A stretch of DNA of 64,000 nucleotides from Bog-473 sp963804055 (GTDB taxonomy: Bacteria; Actinomycetota; Acidimicrobiia; Acidimicrobiales; RAAP-2). The number at the start of each line of letters is the position of its first letter. Position 1 is the first letter of the stretch. A program made the position numbers and the translations under genes. Below the pieces are notes generated by a model. It saw only the letters and a list, made by a program, of their open reading frames with translations, was not told the DNA's origin and searched no databases. The stretch covers positions 62,001 to 126,000 of the forward strand of contig CAWDOU010000013.1 in NCBI GenBank assembly GCA_963804055.1. Direction: 5' to 3'. Shown here in pieces: positions 1 through 8,410 of the stretch.

Positions 1-936
1 GGCCGCGCGCCGGGCGACGAGGTGGCGCCGATCGACCTCCGGGTCGATCACGTGTACCTGGTGAGCTGCAAGTACCTCTCCAAGATCCTCTTCAACGTGT
101 CACCGGCGAGCGTCTTCGATGCCCTGCTCTTCGGAGGGACGGCCCGGGGCACCCACGGGGCGCGGGACGTCGGTCCCGGCGGCGGCGATTGGTACGCCGA
201 GGTGGCGCCGGCCGAGTACCAGGACCTCTACGACTGCGTCCGTCAGGCGGCACAGCATGCCGCCGAGGCAGCCGCGCCCTCCCCTCGCGCGCCGTCGTTC
301 CCGACGGGACGACCCGGACACCCGCCGGCGGCGGTTGCGCTCCCCGGACTCGGGGAGACGCCGGCCGCCGCGGCGCCCGGCGCCGAGCGGTCGCACCACC
401 GGCCCGTACCACCCGCAGTGCAGGATCTGCCGCGGCGCGCCGTCGACCTGACCGTGGCGCAGCGCGACGCGCTCGGCCAGTGGCTCCGCGCGGGCTGGCC
501 ACCCGGGGCCAAGGACCGCTACTCCGACCTGTCGCGCACCGTTGCCGGTGCGTCGGTGCGCCGCTGGGAGGCGGCCATGGACGACCGGGGCGGCACCGGT
601 GAGGCCATGCTCTGGCGCCTCCTCCGCATCGGGAGCGCGCCCTACTTCGTGCTGGGCTCCGCGGCCGGGCGCTCCCTGCGCCTCCGCATCGCCACCTCGT
701 GGGACTGGCGCCAGCACTTCCAGCTGATCGCCATCTCCATGGAGGGCCAGGCGGGCGGTCAGCCCCGGGTGGGCTGGGAGGCGGTCGTGCGCGACCGCAC
801 CTCGAACGAGATGCACACGGTGGTGGGCCACATTGAGGTGCGCTGGAGCCATGGCCGTTTCGGCGGGCTCCCCGAGGCCAAGGGATACCTCGACACGCCG
901 CACCACCTCGTTCCCGGGTATTTCGCCCTGCGATGA
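1..936 (+). CDS. Hypothetical protein, 5'-truncated by the window edge
   Basis: The frame is open from base 1, so the first in-frame GTG (22) is probably internal and the gene starts upstream. About 311 residues are visible. The N-terminal part contains a hydrophobic strand-rich stretch (DHVYLVSCKYLSKIL) that loosely resembles a nuclease core strand with a lysine. An Ala/Pro-rich linker follows (about residues 75-140), then a C-terminal domain with conserved-looking Trp and His residues. I do not recognise a family. The stop overlaps the next ATG by 4 nt (ATGA), suggesting translational coupling with the acetyltransferase. A PD-(D/E)XK-like nuclease is a guess only. Confidence 0.55.
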   Translation, partial: GRAPGDEVAPIDLRVDHVYLVSCKYLSKILFNVSPASVFDALLFGGTARGTHGARDVGPGGGDWYAEVAPAEYQDLYDCVRQAAQHAAEAAAPSPRAPSFPTGRPGHPPAAVALPGLGETPAAAAPGAERSHHRPVPPAVQDLPRRAVDLTVAQRDALGQWLRAGWPPGAKDRYSDLSRTVAGASVRRWEAAMDDRGGTGEAMLWRLLRIGSAPYFVLGSAAGRSLRLRIATSWDWRQHFQLIAISMEGQAGGQPRVGWEAVVRDRTSNEMHTVVGHIEVRWSHGRFGGLPEAKGYLDTPHHLVPGYFALR

Positions 937-1520
937 GCGCGTTCGACCTCGCGGCCTTCACGCCTCCCTTGCACGTCCCGACACTGGTCGCCCCGCCGGT
1001 GGTGCTCCGTCCCTATGCGGCCTCCGACCTCGGACTCGTGCGCCAGGCGTCCGACGATCCCCTGATCCCCTCCATCTCGTCCGTGCCGCGTCGCTACACC
1101 AGCGACGCCGGCCGGGCCTTCATAGAGCGCCAGCATGCGCGCGGCACCGAGGGCGACGGCTACTCCTTCGTCATTGCGTCGGACACCGAGCCCAAGACGG
1201 GTCTCGGATCGATCGGCCTCTGGCTGCGGGAGATCGAGAGTGGACGCGCCTCCATCGGCTACTGGCTCGTTGCCGGAGCGCGAGGGCAGGGTCTGGCGGC
1301 GCACGCATTGCGGGCCGTCGTCTCGTTCGCCTTCGACGAACTGCACATCCCGCGCCTGCACCTCTTCGTGGAGCCCTGGAACCTGGCATCGGCCCGCACC
1401 GCCGTGGCCGCTGGCTTCGACCGCGAGGCGGCGCTGCGAGGATGGGAGCGCATCGACGATGCGCAGCACGATGTCGACTGCTTTGCGCTGCTCTGCACGG
1501 AGTGGGCCGGCCACCAGTAG
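933..1520 (+). CDS. GNAT-family N-acetyltransferase (RimJ/RimL-like)
   Basis: A 195-aa protein of the usual length for RimJ-type GNATs, which move an acetyl group from acetyl-CoA to an amine. The acetyl-CoA pyrophosphate loop is visible at about residues 112-122 (VAGARGQGLAA, the R/Q-x-x-G-x-G/A pattern). It is followed by the long helix and the strand with an asparagine (WNLASARTAVAAGF) typical of the family. The start ATG overlaps the upstream stop by 4 nt. The substrate (protein N-terminus, antibiotic or small amine) cannot be told from sequence. Confidence 0.85.
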   Translation: MSAFDLAAFTPPLHVPTLVAPPVVLRPYAASDLGLVRQASDDPLIPSISSVPRRYTSDAGRAFIERQHARGTEGDGYSFVIASDTEPKTGLGSIGLWLREIESGRASIGYWLVAGARGQGLAAHALRAVVSFAFDELHIPRLHLFVEPWNLASARTAVAAGFDREAALRGWERIDDAQHDVDCFALLCTEWAGHQ

Positions 1521-1662
1521 GGAGACAGCGCCTCCCGGCTCTGCGAGACTGCCCCGGTGTCGGGCGCGACCGCCACCCGCCGCGTCATCACCTGCGAGGG
1601 ATTGGTGCCGGGGCGGTCCGACGGCCGATCATGACAGTCCGAGAGATGGGGAGGGAACGCTG

Positions 1663-2460
1663 ATGCTGGTGCTCGCGGAGGTCGACGATCGGGTGGCCAC
1701 GGTCACGCTCAACCGCCCGGAGGCGCGCAACGCCATTTCGGCCGAGCTGCACGCGCAGCTCGACGAGACCATCACCGGCCTCGACACCCGGGACGACGTG
1801 GGCTGCATCGTCCTCACCGGCGCCGATCCGGCTTTCTGCGCAGGGATGGACCTCAAGTCGCTGGCCACCGAACTGCGGGAGGTGCAGAAGGAACGGCAGC
1901 GCCGTCCCGCACAGCGCTCCGGCATGATGCCGCCCCACGACACCCCGGTCATCGGCGCCATCAACGGTCCGACGGTCACTGGTGGGTTGGAGCTGGCCAT
2001 GTGCTGCGACTTCCTGATCGCATCGGATCGGGCCCGCTTCGCCGACACGCACGCACGGGTGGGCGTGATGCCCGGCGGCGGCATGACCATCCGGCTCCCG
2101 CAGCTCGTCGGCCTCGACCGCGCCCGCCGCATGAGCCTGACCGGCGACTACATCGACGCCGAGACGGCCCGCGACTGGGGCCTGGTCGTGGAGGTGGTCC
2201 CGCACGCATCGCTGTTGGAGCGCGCGCGCGAGGTGGCGGCCACCATTGCGTCCATCCCCTCGGAGTACCTCACGGAGCTCCGGCGCGGCTACGACGAGAT
2301 CGGCGCGCTCAGTGGCCGCGAGGCATTCGTCGCCGAGGCCAAGTGGTCGCGGGCGTGGATGGCGGACCGCTTCGACCAGTCGCGCCTGACCACAGAGCGC
2401 GAGAAGATCGTCGCCCGGGGCCGCGCCCAGACCACGGGTCTCGACGGCACACCGGAGTGA
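1663..2460 (+). CDS. Enoyl-CoA hydratase/isomerase (crotonase) family protein
   Basis: A 265-aa crotonase fold acting on acyl-CoA thioesters. The ATG at 1663 follows a GGGGAGGGA ribosome site and gives the normal N-terminus (VATVTLNRPEARNAI). A longer in-frame extension upstream overlaps the acetyltransferase and is not family-like. The oxyanion-hole motifs FCAGMDL (about 59-65) and TGGLELAMCCD (about 106-116) are present, with Glu110 at the position of rat Glu144. The second hydratase glutamate (Glu164 in rat) appears replaced by His in ADTHARVG, so the reaction may be isomerase or another crotonase chemistry. The stop overlaps the next GTG. Confidence 0.85.
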   Translation: MLVLAEVDDRVATVTLNRPEARNAISAELHAQLDETITGLDTRDDVGCIVLTGADPAFCAGMDLKSLATELREVQKERQRRPAQRSGMMPPHDTPVIGAINGPTVTGGLELAMCCDFLIASDRARFADTHARVGVMPGGGMTIRLPQLVGLDRARRMSLTGDYIDAETARDWGLVVEVVPHASLLERAREVAATIASIPSEYLTELRRGYDEIGALSGREAFVAEAKWSRAWMADRFDQSRLTTEREKIVARGRAQTTGLDGTPE

Positions 2461-3491
2461 AGGTCTACGCGGGCATGGACCCGCGTCTCAGCCTGCCCGA
2501 GGCCGTTGCCCATGCGCAGCGCGTGGAGCGGCTCGGGTACGACGGGCTCCACGTCGCCGAGACGGTGCACGACTCCATGGCGGTCGCCCTCCTCGCCGTC
2601 GAGCACACCGAGCGGATCACCGTCCGTACCAGCGTGACCCTCGCGTTCGCACGCAGCCCGACACTCCTCGCCTACGCCGCCTGGGACCTCGCCAAGTTGA
2701 GCGGCGGCCGCTTCGAGCTCGGCCTCGGCACCCAGGTGCGCCAGAACATCGAGGACCGCTACGGCGTGCCGTTCGGCGACGATCCCATCGGCCGGCTGGG
2801 CGACTACGTCGGCGCCGTACGCGCCGCCTTCGCATCGTTCGCCTCCGGTGGGGCGCCCGCCTACGAGAGCCCGCACTACCGGGTGACGCGGATGCAGCCG
2901 TACTTCAACCCGGGTCCGGACGCGGCGACGCCGGCGCCGGCGATCTACCTCGGCGGTGTCCAGCGCAGAGCGTGCGCCCTGGCGGGCGCCGTGGCCGACG
3001 GCTTCGTCAGCCATCCGACCAACTCGAACCCGCGCTACCTGCGCGAGACCTGTCTCCCCGCTCTCGCCGAAGGGGCGCGGGACGCAGGACGGGATCTCGA
3101 CGAAGCGGGTTTCGAGACCGTCATCGGGACCTCGGTCATCACCGGGGCCACCGTCGCCGATGTGCTGGCTGAGCGGGAACGCCAGCGTCGGCTCCTGGCC
3201 TTTCTCTACTCGACGCCCGCCTACGCGCCCACCCTCGAGCTCTACGGCTGGACCGAGCTCGGGCCCCGCCTGCGCGAGCTCATCCGGCACGACCGCTGGG
3301 ACGACCTGGCCGCCGTGCTCTCCGACGAGGTGCTCGACACGCTCGTTCCGTCCGGGACCTTCGACGAGCTTCCCGGCCTGCTGCGTGAGCGCTTCGACGG
3401 GCTGGGTCAGGGCATCGTGGTGTCGCCGCCGCCGGACGGGCGCGATGACGACGCCTTCGGGCCCGTCGTGGCCGCGCTGCAGGCGGCCTGA
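2457..3491 (+). CDS. LLM-class (luciferase-like) F420-dependent oxidoreductase
   Basis: A 344-aa TIM-barrel protein of the bacterial luciferase/F420-dependent reductase superfamily. Family hallmarks are the opening strand MDPRLSLPEAVAHAQRVERLGYDGLHVAET, cut here as an opening D-P then A-x-x-E-x-L-G-Y-D-G, the SVTLAFARSPTLLAYAAWDL segment (visible as T-x-L-A-F-A-R-S-P), and SGGRFELGLGTQ. An IYLGG strand and a GAVADGF segment sit near the middle. The GTG start at 2457 overlaps the crotonase stop (GTGA), so the two are translationally coupled. Such proteins usually use reduced F420 or FMN; the substrate is unknown. The pairing with a crotonase suggests acyl-CoA or lipid-like substrates. Confidence 0.85.
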   Translation: MKVYAGMDPRLSLPEAVAHAQRVERLGYDGLHVAETVHDSMAVALLAVEHTERITVRTSVTLAFARSPTLLAYAAWDLAKLSGGRFELGLGTQVRQNIEDRYGVPFGDDPIGRLGDYVGAVRAAFASFASGGAPAYESPHYRVTRMQPYFNPGPDAATPAPAIYLGGVQRRACALAGAVADGFVSHPTNSNPRYLRETCLPALAEGARDAGRDLDEAGFETVIGTSVITGATVADVLAERERQRRLLAFLYSTPAYAPTLELYGWTELGPRLRELIRHDRWDDLAAVLSDEVLDTLVPSGTFDELPGLLRERFDGLGQGIVVSPPPDGRDDDAFGPVVAALQAA

Positions 3492-3501
3492 GCGTCCCGC
3501 C

Positions 3502-4401
3502 TCAGCGGGGCATGGGGAAGATGAGCTCCTCGGCCGCCATGACGTCGACTGCGGCGCTGCGCTCTTCTTCGCTCAACGGCACGTAGCGCTCGGCCGAGGC
3601 CAGTACCCGGGGCAGCAGCGCGATGTCTCCCGGCGTGCAGAAGGCCTGGACACCGGGCGTGGAGAGGGCGAAGTGGATGCCGCGGTCGAGGCCGTCGTCG
3701 CCGGCCTGCGGCTCGTACCACGAGTCGGCCCAACGCTCTTTCGTGGCCTCGCCCCCTGCCACGGCGTCGCCCATCGGGCGGCCGTCGGACCAGGGTCGCC
3801 GCGCCGCCGCCTTGATCACCATGACACCCACGTCGCGCTCGGCACACAGGGCGAGCAGCTCCTCGGCCGGTTCCCGGTACTCGGGCCGGGACCACAGAGC
3901 GGGATAGACCGGGAACATCACGGTGTCGAGGTCGAAGCGTCGGAGCGCCTCGAGGTGGGCCCGTGGCACCTCCATGTCGTGACCCGTGATCCCGGCGAAC
4001 CGGGTGTGGCCGGCGTCGCGCAGGGACAGGATGCGCTCCAACGCGGCGGAGCGCCGGTCGAGCTCGGCGAGCGACGTCACTGCGTGGGCCTGGTAGAGGT
4101 CGAGGACCTCCGCGTTGAGGAGGCGGCGTGTCGTGTCGAACTGGTCGGTGACGCCGTCGGGGTTGGCCCGCAGCGTCTTGCCCGCGATGAAGAGCTCCTC
4201 CCTGTGCGCCGCCAGGTGTGGTCCCACGACGGACTCGGCCGCCCCGTACTGCGGGGCGATGTCGAGGTGGTTCACCCCGTGGTCCAGGGCGAGCTGGAGC
4301 CACTCCCCCGCTTCCCCCACGCTGGCCGCCCAACAGGCGGCACCCCCCAAGACGGCCACGCTGCTCTCGTGACCCGTCCGTCCCAGCCGGCGCCGTTCCA
4401 T
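3502..4401 (-). CDS. Aldo/keto reductase
   Basis: A 299-aa NADPH-dependent (alpha/beta)8-barrel oxidoreductase. The catalytic tetrad is readable: Asp47 and Tyr52 in HLDIAPQYG, Lys75 in FIAGKT, and His106 in LYQAHAV. The chosen ATG (4401) gives the classic start MERRRLGRTG. The longer upstream frame runs into the neighbouring gene and lacks family sequence. It ends about 10 nt from the convergent luciferase-like gene and lies 10 nt downstream of the VOC gene on the same strand, so the two minus-strand genes probably form an operon. Physiological substrate unknown. Confidence 0.85.
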   Translation of the reverse strand: MERRRLGRTGHESSVAVLGGAACWAASVGEAGEWLQLALDHGVNHLDIAPQYGAAESVVGPHLAAHREELFIAGKTLRANPDGVTDQFDTTRRLLNAEVLDLYQAHAVTSLAELDRRSAALERILSLRDAGHTRFAGITGHDMEVPRAHLEALRRFDLDTVMFPVYPALWSRPEYREPAEELLALCAERDVGVMVIKAAARRPWSDGRPMGDAVAGGEATKERWADSWYEPQAGDDGLDRGIHFALSTPGVQAFCTPGDIALLPRVLASAERYVPLSEEERSAAVDVMAAEELIFPMPR

Positions 4402-4411
4402 CGGGTGGGGG

Positions 4412-5182
4412 CTATCCCTTGAGTTGCAGGACGTTGAACACCGCGCCGACGTTGTCGGCGAGGACGGCGAACCGGCCCGGCTCGATGTCCATGGGCCCCA
4501 TGAAGAGGCTGGCGCCGAGCTCCTGCGCCTTCGCCACCGTGGCATCGGTGTCGGCCACGGCGAAGTAGACGCCCCACGACGGCGGCATCTCCGCCGGCAT
4601 CTCGGGCGTCTTCAGCATCATGCCGCCGATGGAGCGCCCCGCAAGCTGCCATTCGGTGTAGGCGGGCCCGCCGCCCGCCGACCCCTGGTCGGCTGCACCC
4701 CATCCGAACACCGCCCCGTAGAACGCCTTGGAGGCCTCGAGGTCGGTGGTGATCAGCTCGCTCCAGCAGTACGTGCCGGGCTCGTTGGCCACCTGGGCCC
4801 CGGTGTGCCCGCCGGGCTGCCACAGGCCGATGACCGCACCGACCGGGTCGGCGAAGATCGCCATGCGACCGGCATCCATGACATCCATCGGGGGCATGAA
4901 CACCGTGCCGCCGTTGTCCGCCACCTTGGCCACCGTGGCGTCGGCGCTGTCGACGTTGACATAGGTCATCCAGACCGGTGGCATGGCGGGATTCATGAGC
5001 GGACCGAGGCCCGCCACGCTCTTCCCGCCCAGGTCGCAGACCGAGTACCCGCCGGCCTCGGGCGGACCCTCGGGGCAATTCCACCCGAAGAGCGCCCCGT
5101 AGAACTGCCTCGACCCGGGGAGGTCGGTGCTGCCCAGGTCCACCCACGAGGGGACCCCATCGTCGTAGCGCTCGAACTCCAC
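4412..5182 (-). CDS. Two-domain VOC (glyoxalase/bleomycin-resistance) family protein
   Basis: A 256-aa protein with two vicinal-oxygen-chelate domains: residues about 8-125 (PSWVDLGSTDLPGSRQFYG) and about 135-255 (CWSELITTDLEASKAFYG). Each ends with a GRMAIFADPVGAV- or GRFAVLADNVGAV-type strand. This duplicated architecture matches the actinobacterial 27/30-kDa antigen (Cfp30B-like) family, whose reactions are mostly undefined. Metal-ligand residues are not clearly conserved, so binding or lyase activity cannot be assigned. First gene of a probable two-gene operon with the aldo/keto reductase. Confidence 0.85.
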   Translation of the reverse strand: MEFERYDDGVPSWVDLGSTDLPGSRQFYGALFGWNCPEGPPEAGGYSVCDLGGKSVAGLGPLMNPAMPPVWMTYVNVDSADATVAKVADNGGTVFMPPMDVMDAGRMAIFADPVGAVIGLWQPGGHTGAQVANEPGTYCWSELITTDLEASKAFYGAVFGWGAADQGSAGGGPAYTEWQLAGRSIGGMMLKTPEMPAEMPPSWGVYFAVADTDATVAKAQELGASLFMGPMDIEPGRFAVLADNVGAVFNVLQLKG

Positions 5183-5296
5183 AGTGCCTCCTCAGCTTCT
5201 GTATGCCCCGGCGAGCCGACCGTACCCGATCGATACCGCACCTGCAGCGGCCGGGGATGAGAAGATCACTGAAATGTCACAGAGCGTCCGGGCCCG

Positions 5297-5770
5297 ATGA
5301 GCCCCAACCCGATCGGCAGCAAGGTGGAGCAGCTGGCGCAGTCCCTGGCCGAGCACATCGTTCCGCTGATCGTCGACGCCATCAATATCGACGCCATCCT
5401 GGACAAGGTCGATGTCGAAAAGATCATTGAGCGGGTCGATGTCGACCAGATCGTCGAGCGCGTGGACGTGCAGAAGATCATCGACAGGGTCGACGTGCAG
5501 CAGATCATCGAGCGCGTCGACATCAATGCCATCGTGAACAAGATCGACATCGACTCGTTGGTGGAGCAGACCGAGCTCGGCTCCATCATCGCCCGATCGA
5601 CGACCGGGATCCTGACCGAGGTGCTCGATGTCATCCGGGCCCAGGGGGTCGGGCTGGACGACTTCATCCTCCGGTGGGGCAACAGGCTCATCGGGCGCCG
5701 CAAGAGGGTCGCCGAGTGGCCCCTGGGGCCGCCGCTCCTCGTCGCACCGAAGGCGATCTCCGGGCCGTGA
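5297..5770 (+). CDS. Nonapeptide-repeat protein coupled to an RDD membrane protein
   Basis: A 157-aa protein whose residues 29-91 are seven uninterrupted 9-residue repeats with the pattern (V/I)-D-(V/I)-x-x-I-(I/V)-(E/D)-(R/K). There are no Cys residues and no signal peptide. A conserved-looking tail (GLDDFILRWGNRLIGRRKR) follows and ends basic. The spacing of hydrophobic residues suits an amphipathic helix or a solenoid lying on a membrane surface; this is inference. The stop overlaps the GTG of the RDD gene (GTGA), so the two are probably made together. I know no defined function for this repeat. Confidence 0.75.
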   Translation: MSPNPIGSKVEQLAQSLAEHIVPLIVDAINIDAILDKVDVEKIIERVDVDQIVERVDVQKIIDRVDVQQIIERVDINAIVNKIDIDSLVEQTELGSIIARSTTGILTEVLDVIRAQGVGLDDFILRWGNRLIGRRKRVAEWPLGPPLLVAPKAISGP

Positions 5771-6321
5771 CGACCGTCCCCGTCCCCTCGCCGGCGCTCA
5801 CGATCGGCCGCCAGGGCAATTACGCCGGCGCCGTCAGCCGCCTGGCCGCATTCGCCGCCGACGTCGGTGCGTCGTGGGGCATCTACACGCTCGGCGTGGC
5901 ACTCCTCAACGCCGCACTCAAGCTGATCACCGGGCACTCGTTCACCCTGAGCAACCATCAGCTGGCGGCGTTCATAGTGCTGACGCTCTGGGAATTCCTC
6001 TACTTCACCTACCAGTGGGCCGTCAGCGGAAAGACGCTCGGCATGGCGATCCTGGGGCTCCAGGTGGTGACCAAGCAGGGTGGTCCCATCAGCGGCCGCC
6101 AGGCGGTGTTCCGGACGGTGGGCCTGGGTATCACGCTGTTCCTCACGCTGGGCATCGGATTCCTGGGCATTGTGTACCAGCGGGACCGGCGCGCCCTCAA
6201 CGACTTCATCGCGGGAACCGCCGTCGTCTATGACTGGGACGCCCGGGCCGCCCGCCTGCGCTGGATCGCCCGCAAGGAGAGTCCCCCGGGCGCCTTGATG
6301 CCACCCAGGGAGCACGGTTAG
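5767..6321 (+). CDS. RDD family membrane protein
   Basis: A 184-aa membrane protein with about three hydrophobic segments (residues about 25-50, 65-85 and 115-140). It has the RDD-domain hallmarks: an early A-x-x-x-D (RLAAFAADVG), the W-x-x-S-G-K-T-L-G-M motif (QWAVSGKTLGMAILGL) and the terminal R-x-L-N-D-F-I-A-G-T (RRALNDFIAGTAVV). GTG 5767 was chosen because it overlaps the upstream stop; further upstream in the same frame the sequence reads as a shadow of that gene. RDD proteins are poorly defined, with some implicated in Na+/H+ exchange. Confidence 0.85.
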   Translation: MTTVPVPSPALTIGRQGNYAGAVSRLAAFAADVGASWGIYTLGVALLNAALKLITGHSFTLSNHQLAAFIVLTLWEFLYFTYQWAVSGKTLGMAILGLQVVTKQGGPISGRQAVFRTVGLGITLFLTLGIGFLGIVYQRDRRALNDFIAGTAVVYDWDARAARLRWIARKESPPGALMPPREHG

Positions 6322-6399
6322 CCATCGTCGGGTTGCGGATGCCGCATGCCGCCGCGCGCAACCTCGAACGACATGCCGGTGCGCTCTACGATGCCGCGC

Positions 6400-7203
6400 A
6401 TGTCCTTCACCGAAATCACCCGGCCCCACCCCCAGGTCGCCGTCGTCACGCTCAACCGGCCGGAGCGCATGAACGCCATGGCGTTCGACGTCATGATCCC
6501 CTTCCGGGACGCGCTGCGTGAAATCGGGAACGACAACACCGTCCGGGTGGTGGTGATCACAGGCGCCGGGCGCGGCTTCTGCTCAGGGGCGGATCACGAG
6601 AACCCCGGCACCATGCCCAACATGGACGGACTGACGCTGCCGACGATCGCACTGCGCTCCATGGAGCTGCTCGACGACGTCATCTCCACCATCCGCCGCC
6701 TCCACCAACCCGTCATCGCCGCCGTCAACGGGGCGGCCATCGGAGGCGGGTTCTGCCTCGCCCTGGCCGCCGACATCAGGATTGCCGCAGACGAGGCCTA
6801 CTTCCGGGCTGCGGGCATCAACAACGGCCTCACGGCCGCCGAGCTCGGACTGAGCTTCCTGCTCCCCCGCTCCGTGGGGCACTCCCGAGCGGCCGAAATC
6901 ATGCTCACCGGCCGCGACGTCGATGCCGGTGAGGCGGACCGGATCGGGCTGGTCTCGCGCGTCGTTCCGCAGGCGGAGCTCCTGCCGGCCTGCTTCGCGC
7001 TCGCGGACCGGGTCAACGGCTGGGGTCGTGCCGGCGTCGAGTTGACGAAGCGCCAGCTGTGGAACAGCCTCGACGCCAGCAGCCTGCAGTCCCACATGGA
7101 TGCGGAGGGCACGTCGCAGCTCTTCGTCCGCATCACGACGCGCAACTTCGAGGAGTCCGTGGCGGCCCGGAAGGAGGGGCGGACGCCCGACTTCAAGGAC
7201 TGA
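6400..7203 (+). CDS. Enoyl-CoA hydratase/isomerase family protein
   Basis: A 267-aa crotonase. ATG 6400 gives the family N-terminus (MSFTEITRP then VAVVTLNRPERMNAM); ATG 6391 is an alternative. The oxyanion motifs GFCSGAD and IGGGFCLALAADI are present. However, the residue matching rat Glu144 appears to be Cys rather than Glu, and the loop after it reads AGINNGLTAAELGLSFLLPR rather than the hydratase P-E-x-x-x-G form. It is therefore probably not a canonical hydratase, although it closely resembles mycobacterial EchA-type paralogues. It stands alone between the RDD operon and convergent glbO. Confidence 0.85.
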   Translation: MSFTEITRPHPQVAVVTLNRPERMNAMAFDVMIPFRDALREIGNDNTVRVVVITGAGRGFCSGADHENPGTMPNMDGLTLPTIALRSMELLDDVISTIRRLHQPVIAAVNGAAIGGGFCLALAADIRIAADEAYFRAAGINNGLTAAELGLSFLLPRSVGHSRAAEIMLTGRDVDAGEADRIGLVSRVVPQAELLPACFALADRVNGWGRAGVELTKRQLWNSLDASSLQSHMDAEGTSQLFVRITTRNFEESVAARKEGRTPDFKD

Positions 7204-7223
7204 GCGACGGCTGCGGGCTGCGG

Positions 7224-7604
7224 CTACGGCGCGTTGACGAGCGAGTTGGCCGCCATCTCGAGATAGTCGCGGAGCTCCAGCGCGTCTGCCGCAGTGATCC
7301 GTGCGCTCGACTCCAGCTCGGTCAAGGCGGCAAGCATGTGTCGCAACCAGGCCTCGCGTTCTGCCGGGCCGATCACGAAGGGGGCGTGCCGCATGCGCAG
7401 GCGGGGGTGGCCCCGCTCCTCGCCGTAGGTCCCCGGTCCACCCCAGTACTGCATCAGGAAGAGCGCGAGATGGCGCGACGACTCCTCGAGGTCGTCGGGA
7501 TAGAGCGGCCGGAGCAGGGGGTCCCCGGCGACACCGAGGTAGAAGTGGTTTACCAGGTCGACGAAGAACGGCTCGCCGCCAACCCGATCGTAGAGTGCGT
7601 CCAC
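7224..7604 (-). CDS. glbO: Group II truncated haemoglobin (GlbO-type)
   Basis: A 126-aa truncated globin, the usual length for trHbO. Key residues are visible: B10 Tyr22 in HFY, CD1 Tyr35 in LRPLYP, the proximal F8 His73 in RLRMRHAPF, and G8 Trp86 in REAWLRHM. These define group II. GlbO binds O2 very tightly and is linked to redox or nitrosative stress and to membrane respiration in mycobacteria. The gene starts 38 nt from the tRNA-Gly gene, which is transcribed divergently. Confidence 0.93.
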   Translation of the reverse strand: MDALYDRVGGEPFFVDLVNHFYLGVAGDPLLRPLYPDDLEESSRHLALFLMQYWGGPGTYGEERGHPRLRMRHAPFVIGPAEREAWLRHMLAALTELESSARITAADALELRDYLEMAANSLVNAP

Positions 7605-7642
7605 CCGGTCGAGAGTAGAGGCTTTAGACTGCTCCCCGATTC

Positions 7643-7716
<74 letters not shown>

Positions 7717-8410
7717 TTCATCGGTGCAGTTCAGCGTTGGTGTGGGTGTTCGCCCGCCTTCGGCGCTTGGTCCGGCATCCCGCGAATATCCCGCGGGCCG
7801 TGCTCGCCAAGCGGGTAGGCGGCGCCTCCCCATCGGTCAGAGCATTTTGCGAACTGATTCTGGCCTGCGGGCACGGTTCTCAGAGTCGGCATCGGTCGGT
7901 GGTGAGGAGTTCCCTTACCTGATCCAGCGGGCATTGCGCTTGAGTTGAACCATTTGTGTCACCCATCGTGATAATCAATCGTGCAAGGCAACAAATGAGG
8001 TCTATTAATTCAGCCATGAGTACCGACACCGCGAGGGTGGTCTAGTCATGGGTATGCACATCAAGATTCAGACTTCGCCGTCTAACTCTCGGGTGGCCGA
8101 GTCCGTTAAACACCGGCGACTTAGGAGCAAATTCCAAACGCGCAATGTCACCGTCCTTATATTGGGTGTGCTGGTTAGCTGCAGGGTCAATTCCTACGAG
8201 TCCGATCTCCACTGACCGAGCATGAGGTGATGGCTGGGATCTAGCCTGTTTGTGAGGTTTCCTCTAAGGCACTTTGCCCAGTGTACAAAGTCGACTCGAG
8301 AACCAGCGCTTGCGAACACGGTTCTGAGGTCGTGGTAGCCGCCAACGATCACTGATGCTGGTTGCGACGCGGAGAGTCTCAGAATGAGGCAACTGCACCT
8401 GGCGATGGGA
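7717..8410. other. Non-coding or decayed left part of the tRNA-Gly element
   Basis: About 700 bases without a convincing gene. It holds the 22-bp repeat (7777-7798), an AT-richer patch around 7950-8010 and a 20-bp motif at 8324-8343. That motif recurs (18/20) at 9155-9174, at a similar distance below the other toxin gene. A 94-codon minus-strand ORF (8194-8478) crosses this motif, but it shows no recognisable domain and overlaps the toxin gene. This is where an integrase gene may have been lost. Confidence 0.5.
7777..7798 (+). repeat. 22-bp terminal direct repeat, left copy
   Basis: Identical to 10006-10027. It contains an inverted repeat CCCGCG-N7-CGCGGG. It lies 60 bp inside the left tRNA repeat, where arm-type recombinase or excisionase sites often sit; this role is inferred. 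A degenerate copy (3 mismatches) is at 12513-12534, outside the element. Confidence 0.7.

Noticed and set aside
5381..5569. Regular ~27-bp repeats resembling a CRISPR array
   Set aside because: The repeats are in phase with the reading frame and encode the 9-residue protein repeat; there are no spacers and no cas genes.
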